Part shown: positions 1 through 12,228 of the stretch, piece by piece
Layout of the letters: each line of letters begins with the position of its first letter
Numbering within the stretch: position 1 is the first letter of the stretch
Origin: Cerrena zonata
Lineage: Eukaryota; Basidiomycota; Agaricomycetes; Polyporales; Cerrenaceae
DNA length: 64,000 nt
NCBI GenBank assembly: GCA_038087015.1
Contig: JASBNA010000109.1
Coordinates: forward strand, 16,709 to 80,708
Reading direction: 5' to 3'
The notes under the pieces: model-generated
The model's input: only the letters and a program-made list of their open reading frames with translations
Databases searched by the model: none
What the model was told of the DNA's origin: nothing
Translations under genes and position numbers: made by a program

Positions 1-274
1 TCTATATCGTCAGATTCTCAATGAAGTCAGTTTCAATTCAATGTGTAACATACTGTGTTGATATGGCATATATGTCTACTGACTATAGGGCTGCAGTGAG
101 CCTAAGAGACCCTTCAATATGCCAGTGGTGTGTCAGACTCGGCGATCAGACGTAAGCTCAGCTTGTGTTTACCTCTGTACGTAACTACTCGCGCTCAACG
201 TTGCAAGTTGCAACGGTCTCGGCTTAATTCCGACTAACCTGGAAACTTGAAAACATCACTCAAATTGTACATCT

Positions 275-2261
275 ATGCCTCAAGAGGAAACACCTAGCGA
301 TATACTGAACCGTATATCATCTAAAGCGACTGACAGCATCTTGAGAAATGCACTAGAGAAGAACCTGTATCCCGTGCTTGATCAACTGTCACCTAAACCC
401 CGGTCGCAGATCATCAGAAGTCTCAGAATTGCCGAACGTGATGCTGAGGCTGCCGCGGAGTTGTTGGAGCTCATTAATTATGACGTCCACGAGAAGAGCT
501 TGAACGAACAGGTCAAAGCTCTAGAACGGGACTGCCAACAGGATTGGCACGATGGGTATGATAAGCAAGGTAAGGATTGCGAGCCTTGTGATGATCTAAT
601 AGTCCGTACTGATCTAGCGAATAGCGGAGATGATGATGAAAATCTCAAAAGAGGTGCTCCGGTGGCTACCTAACCTATGGCAGGTTGGCATAGAGAGAGG
701 ATTAGAAATTCAGTCGGTGCAGAAATGTTTGATCTTGTGCACGACTATTATAAAGCAGGTTGCACGATGCAGATCCCGGTGAGTCCATATGACGATTACA
801 GGTGTCCTTCGAGATAGCTAACTGATCTCGTTTACTGGACTAGGACTGAGTTCGGTGAACTAGACTTCAGCATAACTATCTATAATACCGATGGGAATGT
901 GGTATACGAGGATCGCCGATACATCCTACAATCCATTGCATGGGTATGGAAGGAGTTGCTCGTCTCTGTTATATCCAAGAATGGGTCGTCTGATGATATT
1001 CTTGCGAACATTAACCGCTTAGAGCTTAAAGACAAAATTTACGACTACTTACAAAAGGGAGATGGTAAGGAGATGATTTCGAATTGACTTAGACTATGTG
1101 ACTCATTTCTTTCGATTGGTTTAGAGGAGACGCGACCTGACGGACGTAATTATTGGGACGCACACTGGAGTGAAGATATGAAAGCAGTCGCTATTGCGTT
1201 ACTGGATGAAAGGCACCAGGATCGTATCAAGGCCTTCGAAAGGCACTTCAACTTCACATTGTATCAACAGATTCTCAGCGAGGATCCAACTCTGAAAGAT
1301 CATCTGCTCCAGGTCACTCGCAAACAGATGTTTCAGGACAAACGACTTATGGTTTCTAGCGACTACCAAAAAGCTGCAGAGATCTTCAAAGCCGAGTCAC
1401 CTGACGATCTCCTTAACCTTTACGACGCTCTTCCGGGGCACATGAACACCGCGGAAACCAAGAAGATCATCTTCAACGCCTTCGCCGAAAGTGACGTACC
1501 TGCACTTCGTGCAAAGGCTTTAGAATTGATCGAGTCGGGACTGAAAGGAGCCAAAAGACGTGTCAACGATGAGGTCGAGATAGTTTTCCCTTATTTTGGT
1601 GACGCGTATGACTGGCTTGAGATGATGATCGACGATGGCAAGTTTACTATCAAAGCACCGGGAGATCGGAAGAATCGCGACCCAGCTATCAGAAACGCGA
1701 TTGCAAGAAGGGAGAAGATGCTTGAAAAGTTTGTGGAGAAGGCAATAGGAGACCCCGAACGAGAATGGGAAGATCCCATGGATGGCTACAATTCCGACGA
1801 CAGTGGCTATAGGAATCGGAAACAGAGGGCGGCACCGGACTTGAAAGAGGGGATTCTCTACTGGTTAGAGGTGTTAGGTAACTGGAAGAGTAGAGAGGAG
1901 GCGGAAAGGGTGTAGGATCAAGTGAAAGAGGAAAATACGGAAGATGACGGGGTTGGGGATTACTTGTTCGATGTTGATGGTCTTGCGGACCACTTGGCTA
2001 CTGTGTGAGTGCCATAGAGCGACTATAGCTCCTGAAACATCCTATCATTGATCTACTAACTGTCCTTCTTGTAGGTGCGACTGGTCGTACCGTCATAGTG
2101 GCGTTAAGCAACACGTCGCTGACGGTCTGCGTGCGATGTATAAGATCTTTACCTGCGAAAGTATTGCAAAACTGGATCAAAAGGGGTACATACCGAAGAC
2201 TAGAAGCGCAGGCCCAGGCTATAACATGATTTCCATCAGATCCATGCCTAAATTCGACTAG
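275..2261 (+). CDS. Orphan protein, five exons, with an in-frame TAG
   Basis: I do not recognise this protein. The model joins 275-569, 625-778, 844-1064, 1125-2004 and 2075-2261. The introns are 55-70 nt with good splice sites, and the frame stays consistent over 579 codons. The only interruption is TAG at 1913-1915, after residues EEAERV. Acidic coding-like sequence continues past it in the same frame (DQVKEENTED) and joins cleanly through the last intron to a C-terminal exon ending MPKFD. The TAG could be a nonsense mutation, or the acceptor of an in-frame 45-nt intron (1871-1915, GTG...TAG). No signal peptide or membrane segment is visible. The sequence is charged and probably mostly helical. 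Function unknown; the exon structure is fairly secure, its intactness is not. Confidence 0.6.
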
Positions 2262-3909
2262 AAGTACAAATATACATTCAATGTCGATTTGCTTGATGCT
2301 GCTACATCGAACGCCGCGTGGATGACTGATACAATATACGATACTCTATGCGACGGCTGTCTTAGTAAGAATCCTGTCTCTGGATTATTCTTGATCAAGA
2401 GCCGAGTTCAATAAGTTTCTTTCCATATCCTGCACAAATTGTCGCCTGCACCCATTCTACAGCACCTTCCTATTCTGGAAAGCACAGTCTTAACCGTTTT
2501 GCCGCGACATTCGCATGCTCTCGACCGTTGGAAAACGCTCCCTCATTGTCCTCCATCAACGGGTATCCTCTCATCTTAGAGTTTCATGAGCACCGCAATC
2601 TCGCGATGAGACGGACGGCGTCCTGCAGACTTCAAGCGATCACCGTAGCTTTTCCGTATACCACGATTGTCATCGAAAGTCGCGCTGGCTGGGAACAAGG
2701 ATGCAGTACTGACCTGTATATGCTCTTCAAACTATTGATATTGTTCAAAGTCTGATATGTCTTGGCATGTGGGTCGGACGTATTCTTCTCGGCGAAATCT
2801 CCTGGGGTATGTGCTCCCCATTTGCTAGTGAATAACGTTATGTGGACTAAATATTTTTCCTAGTCAGAGAACGGAAGAAACCACGCTATTGGAATTCCGT
2901 TTGCTCATCCTAGGCGAGCGATCGATTCTAGTCTTGGTTTGATCCCATTCCTGATCCCGCTGTAGGTATCAGCTGGCTCTGTCCTACTGCGTAAATGACG
3001 TCGAACAGTGCTTGGATTATGGGCCAAGAAGCCAATCTCTCATGTCACCATATCGCAAAGGTTGGCGATCGTACTTATCGTGACTTATTTGTGGCTCTTG
3101 TTATATACCAATCTGTCATCGAAGCCGATTTGCTTCCATACCGTGCTTCGGTCTCACTATTAAAGCGCAGAGGGAGGATCCGTCTGTGCGTCTATCAACC
3201 TTCATTTTCTGAGACAACTCACACGCCAAACTCACTGAGAGTTGGGCCAAATTTGGACCAAATGTCCAGCGTAGAAGAATCTCCAATTGCCGACTCATAA
3301 ACCATCTTAGCTCGCATGCGGGATAAGCTGCTCTTTAGGTTGCCAAACAGCGTCTCGTGCCTACATGTGCTCTATTTGACTTGCGTTTCTTCTAACTTCT
3401 GCGAATAACGGTCCACCCTACTCCCGGTTCCATGTTGGCACCGTGGCATGCCGATGGCACCTCTATGGCGCTCAAAGTCCTCAACGAAACTTCACTATGT
3501 TGCTCTTCGTCAGAGAGTCCTGCGACAATCCTCAGCAGGAAAACAATAACGCCGTGATGGATGTGGTTCGGAAGAATGACCAATGCAACTTGATTTCCCG
3601 AAAAAGGTTTTTCATGAACTTAGAAAGTTTCCAGAGCATCTAGGCACGGAGCGGTAGCTGATCTCCACGGCATCTAACGAAATTTGAGGCTCGCTTCCAA
3701 ACCAATCCCCTGAACTTCAAACCTTCTCGAGCGTTTACAGATTCAAGCTGAGGGTATAATATGTCGTTCCCTACATCGCGTGAGTACTTGCTAAGCAGTC
3801 CCTCCACAAGTTCCCCGCGTCCCCCGCTTCTTCCAACCTGTACGCCTCCGCCAAGCTGTATTGCTGGTTCTACGACCGACGGTAACCTGACACTCACCTT
3901 GTTCAAAAA
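2262..3909. other. Intergenic, possible gene relic
   Basis: I found no model that holds a frame across this stretch. At about 2310-2420 (+) one frame reads AAWMTDTIYDTLCDGCL and then FLIKSRVQ. This faintly resembles the helix of DUF6534 proteins that precedes a short basic loop, as in the gene that follows. It may be a decayed copy. The short open frames elsewhere here look random. Confidence 0.3.
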
Positions 3910-5880
3910 ATGGATCCAAGTGCGGCGGCTCGAACACTTCCCATTGCCGAGATCTTGGGAGGTTTCATAACTGTGATTGGTTTAGGTTTAGTGTATGTTC
4001 ATCTCCCTAGACTCTTCAAAGCCGTGTTTATGAACGCTTAACTGGCATCTACACAGCGCATATGGAGTCAGCGTAGCCCAGGCATACGTTTACATGCTGA
4101 ACTGTGAGGGTGATCCGATCTGGATGAAGATTTTAGTGGCTGTTGTTGTGTACGTGGTGGCGTTGTGTTCTATTGTATATCCTCGGCTAAGCACCATTGC
4201 TTGTAGACTTCTAGAAACGAGTCACACTGCAATCCTGTTCCGGGAACTTTGGAATTATACTATCGATGCCATTGTCAATCCTCTGGTTATTGGTCACATT
4301 GATTGGTGCGACCCATTACTTCTACTATTAACGTTCATCGACCTAACATTATCATTGTAGGAGTATCGGAGTATGTCGTTCATTGCATTGACGCAAGTAT
4401 CCACTAATCTCGTGAATTATAGGTGACTCTCTTCCTATCGGTAAGCATGTTTTAGAGTGTGTTTAGCCTGTGGCATGATACTGAATAGTATGTTATCAGA
4501 GTGCAATAGCTACCTTAGTCGAGGCGTGCGTTCACCTATGTTTCGGTGGTATTCCTATGTTACTAACTCTTGGCTCATATTAGATTTTATATTCGTCGTC
4601 TATGGATTCGTAAGTAAATGTTTGAGCCGTCTTCACTGAAAAGTTTGGAGCTAAATCCTCTTCCATAGTGGGCAGGCACTGGCTGCTTCCCACTTTCACG
4701 GTACGTTTATATAAACAACACCGATAAAGCTCGATTTTAACCCCGGATTGTATCAAGAGTATGCTCTTAGTTGCTCGCTTCAGTATTCATTTGGGTAAGA
4801 ATCATCTTTTATTTTCAAGACGCAGTAGGACTAACACATTGTTGTATTTTAGCTGTCAGCGTCGAGACGTGAATATTTTTGGGCTCAGCAGTCGCTTCTA
4901 TTGTTCTAATGTCTTCTCATGATAGGTTCTTCTTCCCCACATGGACTGACTTCCATGAGAAGCCGACACTCAATGTGAGAATTTCATTTAAGTCTTCGAC
5001 CTTTCTCACTCACACAATCGTCTCCCAGGCTTTGGTGAAAACGATCTTATCTCTCGAAGCAGCCATCGATGCCATAATCGCAATATCCATGGTGTGGTTC
5101 TTGCGACGCCGAAGTGACACATACACTGGGTATGAATTCAAATTTCCCAGGTGCTTCCTGAATACCAGCTAATTTAACGTTTGTAGAACAACAGGTATCA
5201 TTACTTGGATGATGGTGTACATCGTTCACAGTGGTCTTATTCTCATGTATGTTCTTTCATTTCCGAACTTCCGAGCTTCGCCCATAACCTGATACCACGG
5301 TATGACAGGGCTACTTCATTAACTATGGTCATTACGGTAAGCACTTGAGTACCTTGCGAAAGACGTTATCTTGACATTGCCAATTGTAGTTCGAAACCAT
5401 GGCAAACAGTCTCACATTTGCCGGTTTTATAGCGGTCATTGGGAAGCGTAAGTTCTAATCCTGGTCTCATTACTTCCACCCGTTGACCCGATCTCCCACC
5501 GAAAGTTTATGCAAACTCATTGCTGGGAACGTAAGTTTTCTATTTGCTTTCCCTGTCAAACTTGACAGCATGTTAACGCTCATTATGTCCGCTACGCAGC
5601 CTTAACACAAGGCAGATCTTCCGGTCAAAGAAGACTGACATTATTATCACTCCCGAGGCAACTGGTACCGAGCTATCGAGCTTCCGACGAGGAGGGCTCC
5701 AATCGCAAAATGGAACGTTCACTAGCGGCCATGCACCGATGCAAGTTCGTGTTGACATTACGCGTGATACCAGTAGCATGTCAGATAAGCATGTGGTATG
5801 AACCATTTCATATTTCTAAGCACGGTTTCCAGCTGACTAGTGATTGGCTCTAGCCTCATGACTTGAAGGAAGAAGTGTGA
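3910..5880 (+). CDS. DUF6534-type seven-helix membrane protein
   Basis: This is a multi-pass membrane protein of a large basidiomycete family of unknown function. It starts with ATG at 3910 (MDPSAAARTLPIAEILGG) and is split into about 18 exons: 3910-3992, 4057-4149, 4207-4305, 4361-4370, 4423-4440, 4500-4525, 4584-4609, 4669-4700, 4771-4794, one uncertain small exon near 4853, 4926-4974, 5029-5129, 5187-5246, 5309-5336, 5390-5447, 5506-5530, 5600-5795 and 5854-5880. Family landmarks are visible: VEAFYIRRLWI after helix 3, LEAAIDAIIAISMVWFLRRR, the Tyr/His-rich helix ITWMMVYIVHSGLILM, and the hallmark LYANSLLGTLNTR before a hydrophilic tail. The splice choice around 4790-4925 is the least certain. 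Its exon pattern matches that of the minus-strand gene at 25846-27719. Confidence 0.85.
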
Positions 5881-6548
5881 ATTCGAGAAGAGTTCATCCT
5901 TATAATTGTCGTCGCCTTTTCGACTTTAAGGTGCACCTTATTATCTTACCTTATTCTGATTATTTGTAGGTTTTACTTGTAGAAACGTACCCTCGTTTTA
6001 GTTTCGCTCGTTGAATAAAGTCAACCGTTCTGGTGCTACTGGCTGTAATTGGTGAGGCTGATAATCGGGTATGTGCATGTAGTGAGATGGAGAGACCTTC
6101 TTTCTTAGTACATGCTCGACTTCTCAAATAGATTATGATACTGACTGCATCATTATTATCAGAAGTACTAAATTCGAAATAAATATAGGAAGCAGATACC
6201 GCCAGCCCTGTCAAATGGTCTGCAAATACTACAGCCTTCATCTCGGCGACAGGTTGTATCAAGGTCCGGAGTCGATTGTCGTACATCACGCTCTTATTAT
6301 AATGGGTGTTACCAATATGCCCATATAATCCATAGGTATGTGTAGCCTCTGGTCCAACGACGTTCCTAGCATGTGTTTGCTACTGTGCTCAGCCACCTCG
6401 TATCCCCATTTAGAAATCTTGGGATTCCCCTCGCTTTATCAGCGTTATCCATCAATACTAGAGGTGTATTAGGTTCGGATGCAATATTATATAAACAGCT
6501 ATTCCAGTACTTGCTCACCCATCGGCAACCTCTTCAACGAAATCAGCT
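5881..6548. other. Intergenic
   Basis: This lies between two genes on the same strand. There is no coding signal, and the short minus-strand frame at 5960-6289 has no matching splice context. Nothing else seen. Confidence 0.4.
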
Positions 6549-9080
6549 ATGTCGAGCCGTCCATGTGACATCTACGCCAAAGAACTAATGCCCAATGGCT
6601 GGGGATATGCTCTCTGGCAACCCGAGCTGGCAGCCGAAAACGGTGGTGCCCAGATCGGTGATGTGGGGATAATCGACCAAGGTGGATTTGAACCCTTCTT
6701 CAATGCACATACACCGAGGAATAACCCGGATGGCAAGACACTCCCTCCGAATTTTGAAACCCTCGAGAAACCGAACCCGATCCTAATGAGAAACAATAAA
6801 TCTCTTTTGCATCAGGGGCTGCATTCTAGCGAGAGTGTGAAGACATTGGGAATCGAAGGCGGTGGCGAAACGTATGTCCTCAGCTTTTCTCTTTAGGGCG
6901 GGTGTATCTTCTCATGCATGGAATAGGGCAGGGGTCGAAGCTAAAGTTCGAGTCAAATGTACTAAGGTCCATGGTGCTTGTCTGTATCTAAAGGATCATG
7001 GATCCCAGGAGAAGATATTGAATAGTCAGAAATTCGACCAATATATCAAGTGTCATTACAAGAACTGGGAGAAATACCTTGCCGAAATCGGAACAAAGTC
7101 AAAATGGAGCGACTTAGTTTTGATTACTGGTACCATCAAGACGTCGGCTTGGGTCCTTGCATCAGCCACAGGTAGCTCTGAGGACTATGAGTTTAGCTTC
7201 AATGTCCCAGTCGCGAATCTAGGGTCGCTCGGTATAGGCGCGGGTCTCCAAGTGTCAACAACATCGTCCACCATCGTTCGAATGGGCCCTCAGAGTTTTG
7301 ATTCTATCAATGCCGGGAAAAATGCCGAGAGAAATCAAACTGTTTTCATTCACTATATGAAAGGCAAACCAAGATCTATGATCCCTGGGCTGAAGATTGC
7401 AGCCCAGGGCGTAATCCAAAGTTCTAGATCCAGCGACTCTGAGGACGAACCTGATTCACCCGGTAGTCTTTGCATCTTAGTTGAGAACACGATGGAAGAA
7501 ATACGAGTACGTGTAATTTATGACATATTAGGCCATCTATTCATGCAGATAATCATAGGCATATGAACCACTTGACGACGTACTCGATTATATTCTTGAG
7601 GTACCAAATTCTGGAATACTGAAAATACCTTGCTATTGACACGCACTTCATGATAGTATTCAGATGTGGACGTCGCGTTCGCAAACACTATGGACATGGT
7701 AGAACTAGTAAAAGTGATATTTCTTACCATATAACTTCAATAGTATAGCTGATCGAATCCCTAGGGCGAATGGCCATTGGATATGCGATCTTACCTCAAA
7801 CAGCATACGCCGACTATAGAAGTGATAGTAGACGGAACGACCAAACGTAAGTGCTCAGACATTCTCTCATAGCTAAGTCTCAGCAAGCTCCAGATGGGCT
7901 CTTATCTATTGCGAATACAGACATTCATAGGGAAACCATCTTCGACGAACCGATCTACATACCGGATTACCAAAGCCATGATGGGATTTGTGCGCGCCAG
8001 GTATCAGAGCCACCGACTCGATATTAGAAATACCAAATCGGAGTTGTGCCACGGACAACAAAAGATAATAGGGTGGTTCGACTCATGATTCGGGAAAGTA
8101 TCGAGGTAGATTCACGATTGAAGATATCTCCCAACGAAAAACATGCCATAATCTATAACCAAGCTGGTATCCATGTATATGAGGTTACACCAGGCGACCC
8201 AATGGACAGAGAGGGATTTTCTTCCAGGACCCCCGGAATGCCATACCACCACTATGAACCAACTCCCGTCGTCTGCATTTCCGACGAAAATCTTTTGTGG
8301 AGTGCTGCCTTCGAGTCTCAAAACCTGAACCATACGGACATGTCCCTCGATGACTTTGCTATCTTCTCCCCGAGCGGTAACGATCTCCTTATCCTATATG
8401 GACCATCAGCCATCGATAAAGGAGTGGTTGGTAGCATATACGCTGTTGCCTCTGGCACCTTGCGATGCCATCTTATCCGACCTACAAGCCTGCGCTCGAT
8501 CTCCAGGATTTCAGCTGCGGCCTCCTGTGGGAGGTACATCATCGTTGTGTTCATCGGCGACATCTGGACCCTTTGGGAAAGTGGCAGCGGAAAATTTATA
8601 GGCAGCATTCGTGAACTCCAGAATGACATACATCGGTTGACTTCCATCCAGATCGATAGGTTACTATGCTATCTATTTAGCGAGGAAAGGATTGGTGAGG
8701 TCAATTCATGGAAGCAGATTGCTCTGGATGGTGGAGGACGGTCAATGGATTATTACGTGGAGCATTTCTTCTCTACGTCTACGGTCGACAGACTTTTGAT
8801 CAAGACCATCCGAATTGCTGGCTTGGATTACCTCTGGGGTGATTGTCTGTCTGGCGTGGTCGGTGCTGCTTCCAACCGAAACACGCCACCAGCGAGATCT
8901 GTATCTCCTACGGAGATCACCCATGCTAATTCTGTCTTCCCTCCTTGTACGATGCCCCCTCATGGAGGGAACGTTTCTTCTCTCCACGATATGGACAAAA
9001 GTCACGATACGGATAAACGCCATTGGAAAAATATTTATCGTAATTTCCGCATGTTCCCAAAAATAACACGCAGGCGTTGA
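6549..9080 (+). CDS. Large orphan protein (about 747 aa)
   Basis: I do not recognise a domain. The start MSSRPCDIYAKELMPNGWG has the look of a conserved basidiomycete N-terminus. Exons: 6549-6871, 6927-7506, 7559-7600, 7657-7707, 7765-7846, then 7888-9080. The first half contains a glycine/serine-rich stretch (about 170-220) and an acidic SDSEDEPDSPG segment. The second half is beta-rich (IYNQAGIHVYEV, LLILYGPS, YIIVVFIGDIWTLWE), like a repeat-type beta fold. A TAG at 8025-8027 interrupts the last exon. It is either a nonsense codon or the acceptor of a 27-nt intron (8001-8027, GTATCA...TATTAG) that keeps the frame. That would be shorter than any other intron in the window. Function unknown. 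Confidence 0.7.
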
Positions 9081-9442
9081 GGCCTATTTATTAGGTTCCT
9101 TTGTAGTCACAATATTGGAAGCACTTACACTAGTCGGAGGGATATGGAATAAAATTAGAACCTGGACAAAGTGGTAAACTACTGGGCCAGACGGTCGAAC
9201 TAAAGTCCCACATTGTCTGGCACAGGATAGTCGTGCATGATACGATTCATCCCTTTTTGTTTGTTTTAGGTTGCGCAGCTATACCACTGAGAGTGGAGAA
9301 ACTTGTAGGTCTGGTGATCGAAAAGTAGTTCAAAAATGGAACAAATAGTTAAACACGTTTTATACATATTATCATCGTTGTTATTCCTCTACAACGAAGA
9401 TAGGAATTAGCTTAAGGCTCAACATACCATGAGTCCAATCCT
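9081..9442. other. Convergent intergenic spacer
   Basis: This is the 3' flank shared by two convergent genes. It is AT-rich near 9350-9400 and has no coding signal. It presumably holds both polyadenylation regions. Confidence 0.5.
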
Positions 9443-10903
9443 TTATACATGTTCATCAGACCTCGGCCCATACTCCCCCGGACTTTGAGTGAATCCCTCT
9501 GCGACTATCGGCGTAGGGTCTGGAGTGGGTGAAGTTGAACTACTCGAAGGGAAGGTCGAAGATACATTCTTTTCCGACACACTCCTCTTCTTCTCTTGCT
9601 CCATATCTCGTTCTCGACTGACGTCAACTTGACCATCACTCTGCGTCCTGCGCTCTCCAGGTACGTTCGCATGCCGATCTGCGTACTGAGTCGGTTCTGG
9701 GACCCTGTGAACATGAGTGCTACTTCTTCTTGCAATCATCCTCTCGAACGCTTCTCGGTCCACCCGACTCTCGACAAGATGCAAGGGTTTCTCTCGATGG
9801 ACATGGACAAGGTCACCCCATTCCTTCCTCTCCCTCTCCAACTCTTTCCGGACCCATACAATCGTGATCCCAGTCGATGCAAATGCCCAAAGCCAAGGCA
9901 TGCCATACCCCAGTCCGTATCCTATATCATGACTAGTCATCCACGCAACGATAATCAACGCAATAGCGATCAACACTCCTGAGATGCCCCAGAATAGAGC
10001 AAGGTCTCTGAGAAGGGTACGCATCACGAGACTGGCTTCGTAGCGATATCGCCAAGCTTGACGGAATTCGAGCCCGCCGCCTCCGTCGACTGCGATGACG
10101 TCTTCGACGAGGGTGTAGGTGAGTGGGGGAAGTGGATGACGAGGGGGGAATGAGGATACTCGGAAGGGGAGACGGAAGTGGGAGGGGAAGAGGCCGCTTA
10201 TGAACATGGGGATACAGAATGCGAGCATGAAGCAGGGGAGAGCCATCGCCACTGTTGGAGGACTCGCTGGCGTGCTGAGGAGAATTGCGTTAGTGTAAAG
10301 TAACCGATATTAAGAATCGACGTACAGAGAGGAACCAATAATAAGGGGTACAAAGAAGGCAGCTAAACCGATATTGATTAAAATACTAACCAGAAGGTTA
10401 GCGATAAAATCAGATGATATTGCACACTGAACTTACTGAGTAAAGTCTAGTCCCCACCGACCAGCACCGATCGGTCTCCGCGTCTCATGGTCATTCTTGA
10501 GCCACAGAAAATACGTCCGCTGCGCAACTTTGAAACCTGAAACTGTACCGATCAGAGAGGTTATGATGGCGAGGTTCTTCGTGATCGACAGATGGGCTCC
10601 CCACATCAAAGAGTAGAAGAGAATGAGAGGAAGAATCCCGGCTTCGAGGAAAAGCAAGCCAAAGAAGACAATGATGTACCTCTCGCGCGATTTCGTATGG
10701 AGCGTGTAGTTTAGCGGCGGGGGTGATGTTTCGTCATGGTAGGCAATCATGAGGTGGGGTTGGTTTGGGTGTTTTTCACTATGAGAGGGTATGGATTTAT
10801 GGGCAGAGTGTGTACTGGGCACATGAGTCCTACTCGACGAGGTATTCGAAGGCGGGTCTTCTGACGTAGAAGCATATGAGGTGTTGACTGAGGGAACTTG
10901 CAT
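9443..10903 (-). CDS. Conserved polytopic membrane protein, 452 aa
   Basis: Fungal integral membrane protein of unknown function. Three exons (10903-10437, 10385-10326, 10274-9443) separated by two 51-nt introns add up to exactly 453 codons. A Ser/Thr/Pro-rich N-terminus of about 75 residues is followed by paired hydrophobic segments: YIIVFFGLLFLEAGILPLIL, NLAIITSLIGTVSG, ILINIGLAAFFVPLIIGSSL, MALPCFMLAFCIPMFISG, LALFWGISGVLIAIALIIVA and a final one around WLWAFASTGITIVWV. A charged, Arg/Glu-rich cytosolic tail of about 120 residues ends in Ser/Pro runs. The motif RRPIGAGRWGLDF between helices 2 and 3 looks conserved. I recall this layout from uncharacterised ascomycete and basidiomycete membrane proteins; no activity can be assigned. 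Confidence 0.85.
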
Positions 10904-12228
10904 AAGGAGTTCGTTATGGTAGAAAGAGACGATGCTTCATGAAAGCAAGGGGTTCGAGGAGGCTGCGGAAGATGAAATGCAGGGTGAGAGACATTGGCTA
11001 GCTATGACACTGGAAGTCTCCAGTCCAAGACTGGACAATGTGGAGTGCGTCATACCCACTCCAGCGCGCCACGCCTGGCTGGGAGTAGAGTATACATCCG
11101 TTTGAAAAAGGATGAATTTGAGAGATGTGAAGATAGTTACTTATGTTTTAGATATGTTTGTTGTCTAGGAACGACGTTAGCGGTAATCCGACTCGAGGCG
11201 GGAGGTCCATGTTGGTCCATTCGGAATGACCCCGGCACCCAATGTGGATGTTCATCGCGACCGAGGGCATCAGCAAGCTCACGTTGAAAGACAGAACACA
11301 TCTCTATTTTTGAAACAAAAGCTGAACGTGCTGACTTGGACTCGGACTTGGAAGACTATACGAAAACATGGGACTGGTGATCCTGTGCAAATTGACCTAA
11401 TTAGGCCTCTCGGCAATGTCCGAAGTGAGTGTCCTGGCAAACACTGGCAGCAACTCTCACCTATAGCAATTACCATCCCTTTGAAATGCCAATACAATGG
11501 GATTATGCCTACATCCTAGTATCAGTACGCTCTATGAAATATCAGGACTAATGTATGTCCTTTCTAAATAATCCTTTATCTATGGCGAAACGTGTACGCC
11601 AACCTTCATTATTTTCAGTCATATCTTTCGAAGATGTTGTTTGCAGGATGACTCAAATATTCTGGCGGTACCCCTAAACTGCACTTCTGCTAACTCGTAT
11701 CGTAACTATATACTCCTACCCAAGGCATTTACCTTTTACGCAGCCGCGACGTTTAGAATGAACGCGAGGCACAGGCACCGATATTCAAGACACTAGATGT
11801 ATTCTCGAAGAGGTTAATACGCAGCCCTGGAAGATATCAGGTACGCTATTCCTCGGTCCCTGTATGTCCCGACGCTCATCGCACATCGTAGGCACAATGC
11901 GCCGGTATGATGAGCGTACAAACGACTTGATCACAATCACAGAGACGTAAACATTGACTGTTTAGGCACCCGTGTACCTCTTAAGACTCTCTACGCAGGT
12001 ACGAAAGTAATCATGCCTTCCTATTTCTTGGATTTAGCTTGTACTCCATTGCATGGAACAATCTGGATGCATCGTCGGTATGTACCTGGGTCCGTCAACT
12101 CGGGACGTAGAGCAAGGACAAACACTCATGAGTTCGCTGCTCGACGATTCTAAGTATAAATAGCCCTTTCGAAATGGATGGTCAGTATCCTACTCCTCTC
12201 CAATCACAACTCGCACTCTATCTTTGCA
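10904..12228. other. Divergent intergenic region, promoters
   Basis: This 1.3-kb region separates divergently transcribed genes, so it should carry both promoters. A TATA box lies at its right end (separate entry). Short open frames at 10994-11519 overlap on both strands and have no splice continuity. I see no gene. Confidence 0.45.
12155..12162 (+). promoter_or_regulatory. TATA box
   Basis: TATAAATA lies 74 nt upstream of the ATG at 12229. This spacing fits a transcription start near 12185-12190. It supports ATG 12229 rather than ATG 12178, which would sit upstream of the expected transcript start. Confidence 0.6.

Noticed and set aside
5960..6289. 109-residue open frame on the minus strand
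   Set aside because: No splice continuity, no ordered domain, and it lies in the shared flank between two supported genes.
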